Source: Biformimicrobium ophioploci (GTDB taxonomy: Bacteria; Pseudomonadota; Gammaproteobacteria; Pseudomonadales; Cellvibrionaceae). Taken from it: a DNA stretch of 64,000 nt. The DNA is taken from contig NZ_BSYJ01000001.1 in NCBI RefSeq assembly GCF_030270605.1, positions 682,001-746,000 of the forward strand, in the 5' to 3' direction. The position numbers and the translations under genes were made by a program. This document shows positions 1 through 8,221 of the stretch, piece by piece (position 1 is the first letter of the stretch; each line of letters starts with the position of its first letter). A model generated the notes under the pieces. That model was not told the DNA's origin. It saw only the letters and a list, made by a program, of their open reading frames with translations, and ran no database searches.

Positions 1-325
1 CACCGCGTATCATAAGGTAGATCAAATAAGCCGTGGCGAGCAGGTTGCCTGCCAGGGTGAGATTAAGCGCGTAGCGCCGCGCTTGCCATAGTGGTTTACA
101 GAGCAGGAGGTTCAGCGCGGCGGTGCCGGCGAGCATCGCGCCGGGCAGTATCAGCAGTACGCGCCGTAGAGAATCTGTGTCCTCGTCAGTGAGCTGCGCC
201 CACACCGCAACAAAATGCCCGCGCGCGCCGAGGATAAGCAGCAAGCCGAGGAGCACGGCGCCGACGGCGGCCAGGTTATACAGTGCGTTGCGCTGTGGAT
301 TCTGTAGCCAGCTAGAAACCGACAT
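1..325 (-). CDS. Membrane protein, partial (cut by window start)
   Basis: This gene is open to the window edge, so only the first 108 residues are visible. The start ATG (323-325) follows a clear GGGGGAG Shine-Dalgarno (SD) sequence and overlaps the last 14 bases of the response-regulator gene upstream of it. That makes it the third member of a histidine kinase - response regulator - membrane protein operon. The visible part begins MSVSSWLQNPQRNALYNL. It has hydrophobic stretches at about residues 17-34, 55-75 and 86-106, so it is an integral inner-membrane protein. I do not recognise the family. Operon position suggests it is a target or partner of the two-component system, as is common for NarL-type systems next to transporters, but this is inference. 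Confidence 0.75.
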   Translation of the reverse strand, partial: MSVSSWLQNPQRNALYNLAAVGAVLLGLLLILGARGHFVAVWAQLTDEDTDSLRRVLLILPGAMLAGTAALNLLLCKPLWQARRYALNLTLAGNLLATAYLIYLMIRG

Positions 326-1004
326 CGCGCTCCCCCACGGCGGCGAGGCCGCATTCGTAGGCAAATACTACCGCCTGGGCACGATCGCGCAGCCCCAGTT
401 TGGACAGCAGGCTGGAAACATGGGTCTTGACTGTGGCCGGGCCAATAAACAGCGCTTCGGCGATCTCGGCATTGCTCTTGCCGGCGGCTATGGCCTCCAG
501 CACTTCGCGCTCGCGTGTGGTTAAACGCTCCAGGCGTTCGGCCAGGTTGCGCCCGGTTCCCATCTTTTGTGCGAACTGGCTGATCAGGCGTTGGGTGATG
601 CCGGGCGCGAGCATGGCGCCGCCATCGGCAACCGTGCGCACCGCCTCCACCAGCGCTTCCGGCGGGATATCCTTGAGTACGAAGCCGCTGGCGCCCGCCT
701 GCAGAGCCCGAAATACATATTCGTCGGGATCGAAGGTGGTGAGGATAATGACCCGGCAGGGAGTGCCGTCTGCTCCCCCGCTTTCCGCCGTTTGCAGTAT
801 GCGCGCGGTGGCTTCCAGTCCGTCCATTTCCGGCATGCGGATATCCATCAGGATGATGTCCGGTTGATGTTCGCGCGCGGCCTCGATGGCCTCGATGCCG
901 GTGCCGGCTTCCGCCACTACTTCAATGTCGGGCTCGTTGTTCAGCACCAGCGCAAAACCGCGTCGCACCAGCGCCTGGTCATCTACCACCATCACTCGCA
1001 ACAT
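312..1004 (-). CDS. NarL/LuxR-type response regulator
   Basis: A 230-residue cytoplasmic DNA-binding response regulator. The N-terminal receiver domain (about 1-120) has the acidic pair D8/D9, the phospho-acceptor D54 in an LMDIRMPEMDG context, and a conserved lysine in the FVLKD segment. The C-terminal LuxR-type HTH (about 160-220) contains LTTREREVLEAIAAGKSNAEIAEALFI, typical of the NarL/FixJ class. Its start overlaps the stop of the histidine kinase gene by one base (TAATG), so the two are translationally coupled and form a cognate pair. The target genes are not evident. The third operon gene at the window edge is a candidate. Confidence 0.93.
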   Translation of the reverse strand: MLRVMVVDDQALVRRGFALVLNNEPDIEVVAEAGTGIEAIEAAREHQPDIILMDIRMPEMDGLEATARILQTAESGGADGTPCRVIILTTFDPDEYVFRALQAGASGFVLKDIPPEALVEAVRTVADGGAMLAPGITQRLISQFAQKMGTGRNLAERLERLTTREREVLEAIAAGKSNAEIAEALFIGPATVKTHVSSLLSKLGLRDRAQAVVFAYECGLAAVGERDVGF

Positions 1005-2260
1005 TATATTCTTCCATCAGTTGTGGGCAGCTGTGCATACACTTCAAAGCCACCGTCATCGCGTGTCCCGGCACGCAGGTGGCCGCCGAGCAGTTCAGCG
1101 CGTTCACGCATGCCTGCAATGCCATGGCCGCCGGGTTGCGCAGCACCAGTCTTTTCTTCTACTGATGCAACACGGGCGGACTGTTTACCGGAAACCCGTC
1201 CATCATCGCGCACGCATATTTCAAGATAACCGGGCTCTGCGCTTACGCGTACCTGCACGCTCGCATCGGCACCGACGTGTTTGATGACGTTGGTCAGTGA
1301 CTCCTGCACGATCCGGTAGGCGGCCAGGCCGACCCGGGTTGGCACCTGCCCGAATTCGCCGTGGCTAGCAAAATCGACCTTGGGCAGCACCTGCCGGACC
1401 TGCTCGATCAGCGCGGGCAGGTCATTGAGATCCGGTTGCGGGGTCAGTGCGGCCGTATCGCTGGCGGGGCGCAGTACGCCGAGCAGGTGGCGCATCTCCG
1501 TCATGGCTTGGCGGCCCGCGGCCTCCACTGCCTCCATGGCCTCGCTGGCGGCCTCCGGGTTGTTGCGGCTGATCGCCCTGGCGGCGCCAGCTTGCACTGT
1601 CATCAGGCTCACCTGGTGCGCCACCACGTCGTGCATCTCGCGTGCGATGCGGGTGCGCTCTGCGGCCACGGCCCTTTCCGCCTCGGCATTGCGCTCGCGC
1701 TCCAGATATTCCGTTCTCTCTTCCAGCAGGCGCAGATACTCACCGCGAAAGCGCAGGCGGCGGCCGATATACCACAGGGCCCAGGTCAGCATGATCACCA
1801 CGGTACCCGCGGCCGTGGGCTGCAGCAGGACGCGCTGATCAAACACGGCAAAAACCAGTGCCGCCAGCACCCCGATAAAGCTGGCGCGGGTATTGGCCTC
1901 GTAGCGGCCAAGGCTATATAGCGATACTGCCAGGGCCACGATGCCATTCGCCGGCAAACCCAGCTCCAGCATCAGGGTGGCGCCGAGCACCACCGCGTGT
2001 ACCTGCCAGGGGTGGCTGCGGCGCCAGAGCAGGGCAAAACAGCCAATAAAGGCGCACTGGAACGCGGCCACATCCCACAGGCTTTGCAGGGCCAGTACCT
2101 CGCGCGCATCCCTGCCTGACCACATCAGCAGCGTCAGCAAAAACATCAGGATGGCGATGAGCAGGTCGGTGAGGTGCGGCCAGCGCTCGAACGGTCCGCG
2201 GAACGGCAGCCAGCCCGGCAGCCCGGGCACCTGAGATGTATTGGGGGGCGGGGATTTCAT
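1004..2260 (-). CDS. NarL-family sensor histidine kinase (HisKA_3)
   Basis: A 418-residue membrane histidine kinase. About five hydrophobic segments lie between residues 32 and 165 with no large periplasmic sensor domain, so it probably senses something in or at the membrane. After a short coiled linker comes the HisKA_3 dimerisation domain with phospho-acceptor H210 in the AREMHDVVAHQ motif. A HATPase domain follows, with AYRIVQESLTNVIKH (N box), a D-x-G-type box in VRDDGR, and a GHGIAGMRERAELLGG G-box. This DesK/LiaS-like arrangement pairs with NarL-type regulators, consistent with the coupled downstream response regulator. The start lacks a strong SD, so a slightly later start is possible. 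Confidence 0.9.
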   Translation of the reverse strand: MKSPPPNTSQVPGLPGWLPFRGPFERWPHLTDLLIAILMFLLTLLMWSGRDAREVLALQSLWDVAAFQCAFIGCFALLWRRSHPWQVHAVVLGATLMLELGLPANGIVALAVSLYSLGRYEANTRASFIGVLAALVFAVFDQRVLLQPTAAGTVVIMLTWALWYIGRRLRFRGEYLRLLEERTEYLERERNAEAERAVAAERTRIAREMHDVVAHQVSLMTVQAGAARAISRNNPEAASEAMEAVEAAGRQAMTEMRHLLGVLRPASDTAALTPQPDLNDLPALIEQVRQVLPKVDFASHGEFGQVPTRVGLAAYRIVQESLTNVIKHVGADASVQVRVSAEPGYLEICVRDDGRVSGKQSARVASVEEKTGAAQPGGHGIAGMRERAELLGGHLRAGTRDDGGFEVYAQLPTTDGRI

Positions 2261-2456
2261 GTAGGCATGCTAAACCAGCCCCGCGCAGCTGTCATGAGAC
2301 TTGCGGCGGAGGCAGCAGCGGCACATCTCCACCTTTTGGGGGAGGCCAGATTCAGGCTTGTGGCGGATGTGCCGCAGGCGGAAAAGGCGGACCATGCCCG
2401 GCAGATACATTGAGTCTCAGCCCACGGGAAAAAAGCCCGCTGAAAAGGGAAACACC

Positions 2457-3296
2457 ATGAATGACGCCGTAATTTACCAGACGCTCCCCCAAAAACAGTC
2501 CCGCCCGATCGACACGCGCCGGGCCGTCGACCTTTCCGTAAAGACCTGGTTCAGCATCGCGGCGCTCGGCCATGCCATCTTCTTTTTCTACATACTGGCC
2601 GTGTTCTACCCGCCCATTGCCGAGTCCGGGTTTTACGGCCTCAAGGGCATGCACCTGCCCGCTGGTTTTCGCGAGGGCGATACGCTGGGCAACCTGGCCG
2701 CGGTGAGCCATGTGCTGCTGGCCGCAATTGTGATTGGCGGCGGACCCCTGCAGCTGATCCCTGTCGTGCGCCAGCGCGCACCGCGCTTCCACCGCATACT
2801 GGGCCGCAGCTACCTGCTGGCGGCTGTGATCAGCAGTATTGGCGGGCTCTATATGACCTGGACCCGGCACAGCATTGGTAACCTGGTGTCCCAAATCACC
2901 ATCACCATCGACGGCGTACTGATTCTGGTATTTGCCTTCCTGGCTGTGCGCACCGCGATGGGCCGCCGCCTCGGCGAGCACCGGCGCTGGGCCCTGCGCC
3001 TGTTTATGGCTGGCAGTGCGGTGTGGTTCTTCCGCGTGGCATTGATGGGTTGGGCGATGCTCACCGGTGGCGTGGGTATTGATTGGGAAAGCTTTACCGG
3101 CCCGTTCCTGTATGCGCTGGGTTTTGGCCAGTACCTGCTGCCGCTGCTCATGCTGGAGTGGTATTTCCACTGTCAGAAGCGCGAGACCGGTAGCGGTGCG
3201 CAGCTGGCGTTCATCGGCACCTTGTTGCCGCTCACTGTCTTCATGGCGATTGGCATCTTTGCTGCGACCATGGGCATGTGGCTGCCGCGGATGTAA
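2457..3296 (+). CDS. DUF2306 membrane protein
   Basis: A 279-residue integral membrane protein. I chose ATG 2457 because it follows AAAAGGGA; the open frame continues upstream to 2301, but that part is arginine-rich and not protein-like. There are about seven hydrophobic helices. Conserved-looking His/Arg residues lie in a GPLQLIP...RAPRFHRILGRSYL segment and in GEHRRWALRLF, the signature of the DUF2306 family. The function of that family is not established. It is transcribed divergently from the histidine kinase and followed closely by the PaiB-like gene. Confidence 0.85.
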   Translation: MNDAVIYQTLPQKQSRPIDTRRAVDLSVKTWFSIAALGHAIFFFYILAVFYPPIAESGFYGLKGMHLPAGFREGDTLGNLAAVSHVLLAAIVIGGGPLQLIPVVRQRAPRFHRILGRSYLLAAVISSIGGLYMTWTRHSIGNLVSQITITIDGVLILVFAFLAVRTAMGRRLGEHRRWALRLFMAGSAVWFFRVALMGWAMLTGGVGIDWESFTGPFLYALGFGQYLLPLLMLEWYFHCQKRETGSGAQLAFIGTLLPLTVFMAIGIFAATMGMWLPRM

Positions 3297-3354
3297 GCTT
3301 GGTTTCTCTGCGCTGGCAGATACGCGAACAGACTCAATAGGGAACGAACAATCT

Positions 3355-3945
3355 GTGTATATCCCCGGAAATTTCCACATCAAAGACGAAGCCGAAATCT
3401 TCGACTTCATCCAAAGCAACGCTTTTGGCCAGCTCTTCTCCAATGTAAACGGCAGATTGTTTTCCACGCACTTGCCGGTGCTCCTGTCAGAGGACAGGAA
3501 GTACCTGATTGGGCACCTGGCCAGGGCGAACCCGCAACACCTGCAGCTCGATGGCCAGGAAGTGCTTGTCACCCTGACGGGACCGCACGGATACATTTCG
3601 CCAAGCTGGTATGAAAACCCCGGTGTGCCTACCTGGAATTACCAAGCGGTGCATATCTATGCGCGCGCCCGGGTGTTTGATGATCGGGAAAAATTAATGG
3701 GAGTGGTGGAGGCACTCACCCGGAATTATGAGCGGGACCAGGCCGAGCCGTGGAGGCCCGCTTATAACGAGGTAATGCTCAAGGCCATTATCGGTATCGA
3801 GCTGGAGATTGAAGAGATCCAGTGCAAGTTCAAGCTCGGCCAGAACCGGGTGCAAGAGGATATCGCCGGTGCGGTAAAAAACCTCAGAGCCACCGGCGCG
3901 GTAGAGCTGGCGGCGGCGATGGAGAAGCACGCCTTGGGAGAATAG
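3355..3945 (+). CDS. FMN-binding negative transcriptional regulator, PaiB-like
   Basis: About 196 residues, matching the PaiB family in length and in its start (VYIPGNFHIKDEAEIFDFI). A GTG start at 3355 is chosen because AGGGAAC lies 9 bases upstream and family members begin at this MYIP-like motif; the open frame extends much further upstream only by chance. Family features visible are HLPVLLSEDRKYLIGHLARANPQ, the GPHGYISPSWY core and the VPTWNYQAVHIYA motif of the split-barrel FMN-binding fold. In Bacillus PaiB acts with PaiA as a negative regulator; here no paiA-like acetyltransferase is adjacent, so a flavin-binding role is all that can be said. Confidence 0.85.
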   Translation: MYIPGNFHIKDEAEIFDFIQSNAFGQLFSNVNGRLFSTHLPVLLSEDRKYLIGHLARANPQHLQLDGQEVLVTLTGPHGYISPSWYENPGVPTWNYQAVHIYARARVFDDREKLMGVVEALTRNYERDQAEPWRPAYNEVMLKAIIGIELEIEEIQCKFKLGQNRVQEDIAGAVKNLRATGAVELAAAMEKHALGE

Positions 3946-3999
3946 CTATATAGTCTTTGAATGGCTGGATACCCCGAGCCCGCTACACAGCGCCTGCCC

Positions 4000-4434
4000 C
4001 TAGCTCAGGTTTTGTGCTTTCTTTATGGCGAAATAGCTTCCGCCCAGTGCGAGCAAAATCATGCTAAGGCCAATCACGGCGACAGGATCATATTCAGATA
4101 GATCCAGCAGTATCACCTTTCTGGACATCGCGATAACCGCGATCAGTATCACCACCTCGGCGTGAATGATATTTTCCCGGAAGTAAACCTCGATGGCTTC
4201 GATCAGCTCGAAGCCAATGATCACCATGAATGCGAACCCGAAAATACGCAGCAGTTCGCCACTGTCCAGAAAGATGGAATTGTCCGGATTGTTGGTGAGG
4301 TCACGGTAGAGAATGATCGTCAATTCAATGATCGACGCTGCCACCACTATCACCAGAATCAGCAGGACAATGAACACCATCCAGCGCTTGATGACGCGCA
4401 TGCCCTCTAATGCGGTATCGAGTTTCTTTCCCAT
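4000..4434 (-). CDS. PsiE-like (phosphate-starvation-inducible) membrane protein
   Basis: A 144-residue protein when started at ATG 4432-4434, which has an AGGAAG SD 5 bases upstream. The longer open frame (to 4647) adds residues not typical of the family. There are four hydrophobic segments (about 18-42, 57-80, 88-104, 115-135). The segment FGFAFMVIIGFELIEAIEVYFRENIIHAEVVILIAVIAMSRKVI matches the PsiE family core. The biochemical role of PsiE is unknown. Convergent with the PaiB-like gene and divergent from the M14 peptidase gene; the 238 bases to that gene hold nothing else I recognise. Confidence 0.8.
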   Translation of the reverse strand: MGKKLDTALEGMRVIKRWMVFIVLLILVIVVAASIIELTIILYRDLTNNPDNSIFLDSGELLRIFGFAFMVIIGFELIEAIEVYFRENIIHAEVVILIAVIAMSRKVILLDLSEYDPVAVIGLSMILLALGGSYFAIKKAQNLS

Positions 4435-4672
4435 CGGCTTCCTGCTTCTGCAAATAACGGGGCAGTAATATGGCGCCAGATCGGCCCTGGCTGTTTGGTT
4501 TCCGTTGCCCGATACAAGATAGTAGTTGACGGCAGAGGGTGGTTTTTGCCTGCACAGAGGGCAGAGCGGCAGGGCAATGCCTGCTAGGGGCTGCACGTCA
4601 GGATGCAGCGCAGTAGCTCCTTTCGCATGTAGAATGGCCGCCAGCATCGGTAATTACAGGAGAGTACGCAAA

Positions 4673-5617
4673 ATGGCCAAGGCGCCCGCAGAACCCTATC
4701 CAATCGGTACCCCGGGTACGCCCTGGGGCGACGCAGAACGCGCTGAGTGGCTGTCGCGGCAGATTCATCATCGCAGTTACGAGCAGGAGGTGCTGAGCGT
4801 GATCGAACGTCTGAGGCCGCGCTTCGATGTGGAGGAGTACGGGCGGCTGGCCTATGACCAGATTGAGAGTGACGCTGGCAGCTACCCGCTGATGGCGATC
4901 CGCAACCGGGATTGGCGCGAAGCGCTTCCGGTCGTGCTGGTCACGGGTGGCGTGCATGGTTACGAGACCAGCGGTGTGCATGGCGCGCTGCAGTTTGTGG
5001 ACCAGCACGCAGAGAAATATGCGAGTCGCGTCAATCTGCTGGTGGCCCCCTGTGTCAGCCCCTGGGCCTACGAATGCATCAACCGCTGGAACCCAAACGC
5101 GATAGACCCCAACCGCTCTTTCTATGCAGACAGCCCGGCAGAGGAGTCAGCTGCACTCATGCGGCTGGTGGCGCCGGTTCGCGATCGCGCACTGCTGCAT
5201 ATCGACCTGCACGAGACCACCGATACCGACGAAACCGAGTTCCGCCCGGCGCTGGCTGCCCGAGATGGCAAGCCGTTTACACCCGGCGGCATCCCGGATG
5301 GCTTCTATCTGGTGGATGACAGCGAAAGCCCGCAGCCGGCATTCCAGCAGGCGGTGATTGAGGCGGTGGAGCGGGTCACCCATATTGCGCCGGCGGATGA
5401 GAATGGCGAGATCATTGGCTCACCGGTGGTCGCGCGAGGCGTCATCCAGTACCCGCTCAAAAAGCTTGGCCTGTGCGCCGGCATCACCAGTGCGCCGTAC
5501 AAGACCACCACGGAGGTCTACCCCGACAGTGCGAGGGCCACGTCGGAACAGTGCAACGCCGCGCAGGTTGCCGCGGTGTGTGCGGCCATCGACTACGCTC
5601 TGGCAAACCGTAAGTGA
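4673..5617 (+). CDS. M14-family zinc metallopeptidase
   Basis: A 314-residue protein starting at ATG 4673, preceded by AGGAGAG at 8-base spacing. The carboxypeptidase fold is indicated by a zinc-binding H-x-x-E in GGVHGYETSG. Further support comes from the NPNAIDPNRSF substrate-binding segment, a third zinc ligand in LLHIDLHETTDTDETEF, and a late glutamate in TTEVYPDSARA that fits the catalytic general base. No signal peptide, so it is probably cytoplasmic. It resembles the short single-domain M14 proteins of Proteobacteria (murein-peptide or cell-wall turnover enzymes in some cases); the substrate here is unknown. dbpA follows 12 bases later, so the two may be co-transcribed. Confidence 0.85.
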   Translation: MAKAPAEPYPIGTPGTPWGDAERAEWLSRQIHHRSYEQEVLSVIERLRPRFDVEEYGRLAYDQIESDAGSYPLMAIRNRDWREALPVVLVTGGVHGYETSGVHGALQFVDQHAEKYASRVNLLVAPCVSPWAYECINRWNPNAIDPNRSFYADSPAEESAALMRLVAPVRDRALLHIDLHETTDTDETEFRPALAARDGKPFTPGGIPDGFYLVDDSESPQPAFQQAVIEAVERVTHIAPADENGEIIGSPVVARGVIQYPLKKLGLCAGITSAPYKTTTEVYPDSARATSEQCNAAQVAAVCAAIDYALANRK

Positions 5618-5629
5618 GGAGTCACTGTC

Positions 5630-7054
5630 TTGACCGCACCCGACTCTCCTGACTCTGCCCTTGAAGGCGGGCACCCGCGCGATTTCCAGTCGCTGCCGCT
5701 GAAGGAGCCGCTGCTGCGCAACCTGGCGGACCTCGGCTATAAACGTCTCACAGAAATCCAGGCGGCGGCGCTGCCGGCGATGGTGGAAGGCAGGGATGTC
5801 ATCGGCCAGGCCAAGACCGGCTCCGGCAAGACGGTGGCCTTCGGCCTCGGCCTCCTGCATAAGCTGCGCGTCGAGCAGTTCCGGGTGCAGGCGCTGGTGT
5901 TGTGCCCTACCCGGGAGCTGGCCGATCAGGTGGCGCGGGAGCTGCGCAAGTTGGCGCGCGCCATTCACAACATCAAGATCCTGACGCTTTGCGGTGGCAT
6001 GCCGTTCGGGCCGCAGATCGGCTCGCTCAGGCATGGCGCACATATCGTGGTGGGGACGCCCGGCCGTATCGAGGACCACCTGCGCAAGGGCAATCTCGAC
6101 CTCAGCAGTGTGGACACGCTGGTGCTGGATGAAGCAGACCGCATGCTCGATATGGGCTTCCAGGCGGTGCTGGACCAGATTCTGGCGGCGCTGCCCCGGC
6201 AGCGACAGACCCTGCTGTTTTCCGCTACCTATCCGGAAACCATTGATGCGCTGGCCACCCGGGTGCTGAGCAACCCGATCAAGGTGGAAGTCGCGACAGC
6301 GCATACCAAGAGCACCATCGAGCAGCATTACTACCGGGTGGAAAATAACGAGGCGCGGCCCGGTGCGCTTTACCAGTTGCTGGCCAATCATGATGGCGCG
6401 TCTGCGCTGGTGTTCTGCAACACCAAAAAAGAAACCGACGAGGCGGCCCAGTCGCTGAAACAGGCGGGCTTTGCCGCGCTTGCGCTCCACGGCGATATGG
6501 AGCAGAAAGACCGCGACCGCACCCTGGCCCTGTTTGCCAATGGCAGTGCCACGATCCTGGTCGCTACCGACGTGGCCGCGCGCGGGCTGGATATCGAAGA
6601 GCTGCCGGTGGTGGTGAACTATCACCTGTCCCGCGATCCTGAAGTGCATGTGCACCGGGTTGGCCGTACCGGCCGTGCCGGTCAAAAGGGGGTGGCGCTA
6701 TCACTGGTGAGCAAGAAAGAGATCTACAAGCTGGAGCGACTGGAAGAACTGTTGCAGCTGTCGATCACGCTCCAGGACCTGCCCGAGCTACCGAGAGGTT
6801 TTGTGCCAACTCGCCCGCTTGTGTCCACGCTGCAGATTGATGGCGGCAAGAAACAGAAAGTGCGCGCCGGCGATGTGGTCGGTGCCCTGACCGGCGAAGG
6901 CGGCATCGACGGCACGCAGATTGGCAAGATACAGCTGTTCGACTTCTCCACCTTCGTCGCGGTAGAGCGCGCGGTTGCCAAGAAGGCCCTGAAGAAGCTT
7001 GCCGATGGCAAGATCAAGGGCCGCAAGTTCCGCGCGCGGATTGTGGGCGTCTAG
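5630..7054 (+). CDS. dbpA: ATP-dependent RNA helicase DbpA
   Basis: A 474-residue DEAD-box helicase acting in 50S ribosome assembly through hairpin 92 of 23S rRNA. Visible motifs are the Q motif around residues 13-45, Walker A AKTGSGKT, VLDEADRML, LFSATYP, VATDVAARGLDIE and HRVGRTGRAG. The C-terminal domain (about 400-474, KQKVRAGDVVGALTGEGGIDGTQIGKIQLFDFSTFVAV) is the DbpA-specific RNA-recognition domain, which separates it from the other DEAD-box paralogues. The start is TTG at 5630, with GAGGA about 9 bases upstream overlapping the stop of the peptidase gene. Confidence 0.96.
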   Translation: MTAPDSPDSALEGGHPRDFQSLPLKEPLLRNLADLGYKRLTEIQAAALPAMVEGRDVIGQAKTGSGKTVAFGLGLLHKLRVEQFRVQALVLCPTRELADQVARELRKLARAIHNIKILTLCGGMPFGPQIGSLRHGAHIVVGTPGRIEDHLRKGNLDLSSVDTLVLDEADRMLDMGFQAVLDQILAALPRQRQTLLFSATYPETIDALATRVLSNPIKVEVATAHTKSTIEQHYYRVENNEARPGALYQLLANHDGASALVFCNTKKETDEAAQSLKQAGFAALALHGDMEQKDRDRTLALFANGSATILVATDVAARGLDIEELPVVVNYHLSRDPEVHVHRVGRTGRAGQKGVALSLVSKKEIYKLERLEELLQLSITLQDLPELPRGFVPTRPLVSTLQIDGGKKQKVRAGDVVGALTGEGGIDGTQIGKIQLFDFSTFVAVERAVAKKALKKLADGKIKGRKFRARIVGV

Positions 7055-7058
7055 GAGC

Positions 7059-7077
7059 GGGCGCCTAGGCCGCGCCC
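7059..7077. terminator. Possible weak terminator hairpin between convergent genes
   Basis: GGGCGC (7059-7064) pairs with GCGCCC (7072-7077) across a short loop, located exactly between the stop of dbpA and the stop of the convergent DUF1838 gene. There is no clear T-tract, so intrinsic termination is doubtful. Confidence 0.3.
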
Positions 7078-7079
7078 TT

Positions 7080-8063
7080 CTAGGTTGAATGCTCCGGCTT
7101 AACCTCCGGCGCTACATCCCGCGCATAGGCTTCCCAGGTACCAATCGGGAAGCCGTCATCCCAGTCCGTGCAGGGCTCCAGGTACTCCGGGTGATACCGC
7201 TCGGTATAGTCGAGCACTTTTCTGGGAACATCCACCAGGCCCTGGTTGGACTTGTGCGAGTTCATGCGCCCGAACAGCACGCCATCGATACCGCTTTGTC
7301 CCATCTTCATCCACGGCCACCAGGGCGATAAACGTGAGAAGCCGCAGCTGAATGAAGCGGATGGCGTGTCGCGATCGCTGATCTCCTTAAGCGGAGAGGA
7401 AAACGTAAAGTGCTCGGACGGGTTGATGTAGGGCCCGGTACTGGCCTTGGGCCACAACTCCGGGGTGACCGGGTTGCGGTAGCGGTGGGTGTAGTCCCAC
7501 TCCAGCATCAGGTTATCGCCGAACGTCTGCCACGGCAGTATGAACGGCACGCTGCCATCTTCGTTCACAATCGCGGTGCCTTCATTCATCAGCGTGGGCG
7601 CGTCCTCGCCATCCCCCATCTGGAAGCGCGGCATGACCGGCCCCAGTTCGCCGCGTATTCGGTCATTGAGAAAGTTATAGACCTCAACGCGTTCGCCCGT
7701 ATACGGGTTGAGCCAGTCGCGCAGTATGTCGCCGCTGGCGGGATCATAGAAGTAGCCGGTTTCCTTGCCGCGCAGGCGCACATTGCCGTTATCCAGCAGG
7801 CGCGCCTGAAACTGCCCGAAGCCGCAGTAGCCAAACAGCGGTTTTGCGCGGGTGTTCCCTACCAGCCCATACATCAGACCGTGAAACGCGGAGAACACTG
7901 GCTCGTCGGCGTAAGTGGCCCAGAGTTTGCCGAACGCGTAAAGATTGTCTGCAGGTGTACTGAAATCCAGTGCAGGGCTTGCCACCGGGGCCTGCATCGG
8001 GCGAATTTGATATTTGTCATTTTTCCGCAGTAAGCGCCGGAATAGATTCGAAGTACCAGTCAT
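7080..8063 (-). CDS. DUF1838 family protein
   Basis: A 327-residue protein with no clear signal peptide. The sequence is rich in aromatic, Gly and Asp beta-strand-like segments (GYFYDPASGDILRDWLNPYTGERVEVYNFLND and PFILPWQTFGDNLMLEWDYTHRYRNPVTPELWPKASTG). These match the DUF1838 family as I know it, which often lies near TonB receptors and catabolic oxidoreductases in sphingomonads and marine gammaproteobacteria. It is divergently transcribed from the TonB receptor with a shared palindromic promoter region. The biochemical function is unknown. The overall pattern suggests a calycin-like barrel, and two other calycin-like proteins occur at 31.8-33.5 kb. Start ATG 8061-8063 follows AAGG. Confidence 0.75.
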   Translation of the reverse strand: MTGTSNLFRRLLRKNDKYQIRPMQAPVASPALDFSTPADNLYAFGKLWATYADEPVFSAFHGLMYGLVGNTRAKPLFGYCGFGQFQARLLDNGNVRLRGKETGYFYDPASGDILRDWLNPYTGERVEVYNFLNDRIRGELGPVMPRFQMGDGEDAPTLMNEGTAIVNEDGSVPFILPWQTFGDNLMLEWDYTHRYRNPVTPELWPKASTGPYINPSEHFTFSSPLKEISDRDTPSASFSCGFSRLSPWWPWMKMGQSGIDGVLFGRMNSHKSNQGLVDVPRKVLDYTERYHPEYLEPCTDWDDGFPIGTWEAYARDVAPEVKPEHST

Positions 8064-8123
8064 GGGCCTTATCCATTAGCGTTTGCGTTGAGTATTGGGT
8101 TGTGAGACTGTGTAGTCAATAAG

Positions 8124-8143
8124 TTGTGAATTATATGTCACAA
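8124..8143. promoter_or_regulatory. Inverted repeat TTGTGA-N8-TCACAA in divergent promoter
   Basis: A perfect 6-base inverted repeat with an 8-base spacer lies between the DUF1838 gene (minus) and the TonB receptor (plus). It resembles a CRP site (TGTGA-N6-TCACA), but the spacer is two bases too long for classical CRP. A dimeric regulator site is likely; its identity is open. Confidence 0.45.
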
Positions 8144-8221
8144 GGCGATGCGTTAGGCAGTGGTCAGGCTTTTCGCCGGGTGAGAGAGGTACGCTTTCGA
8201 TCATCTACGAGGACCAGGCCG

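Noticed and set aside
2352-3596. Long minus-strand open frame opposite DUF2306 and the PaiB-like gene
   Set aside because: Its residues show no fold pattern, and both plus-strand frames match known families with good ribosome sites.
5420-6685. 421-codon minus-strand open frame opposite dbpA
   Set aside because: dbpA is unambiguous on the plus strand; the antisense frame is rich in H, R and Q as expected for a shadow.
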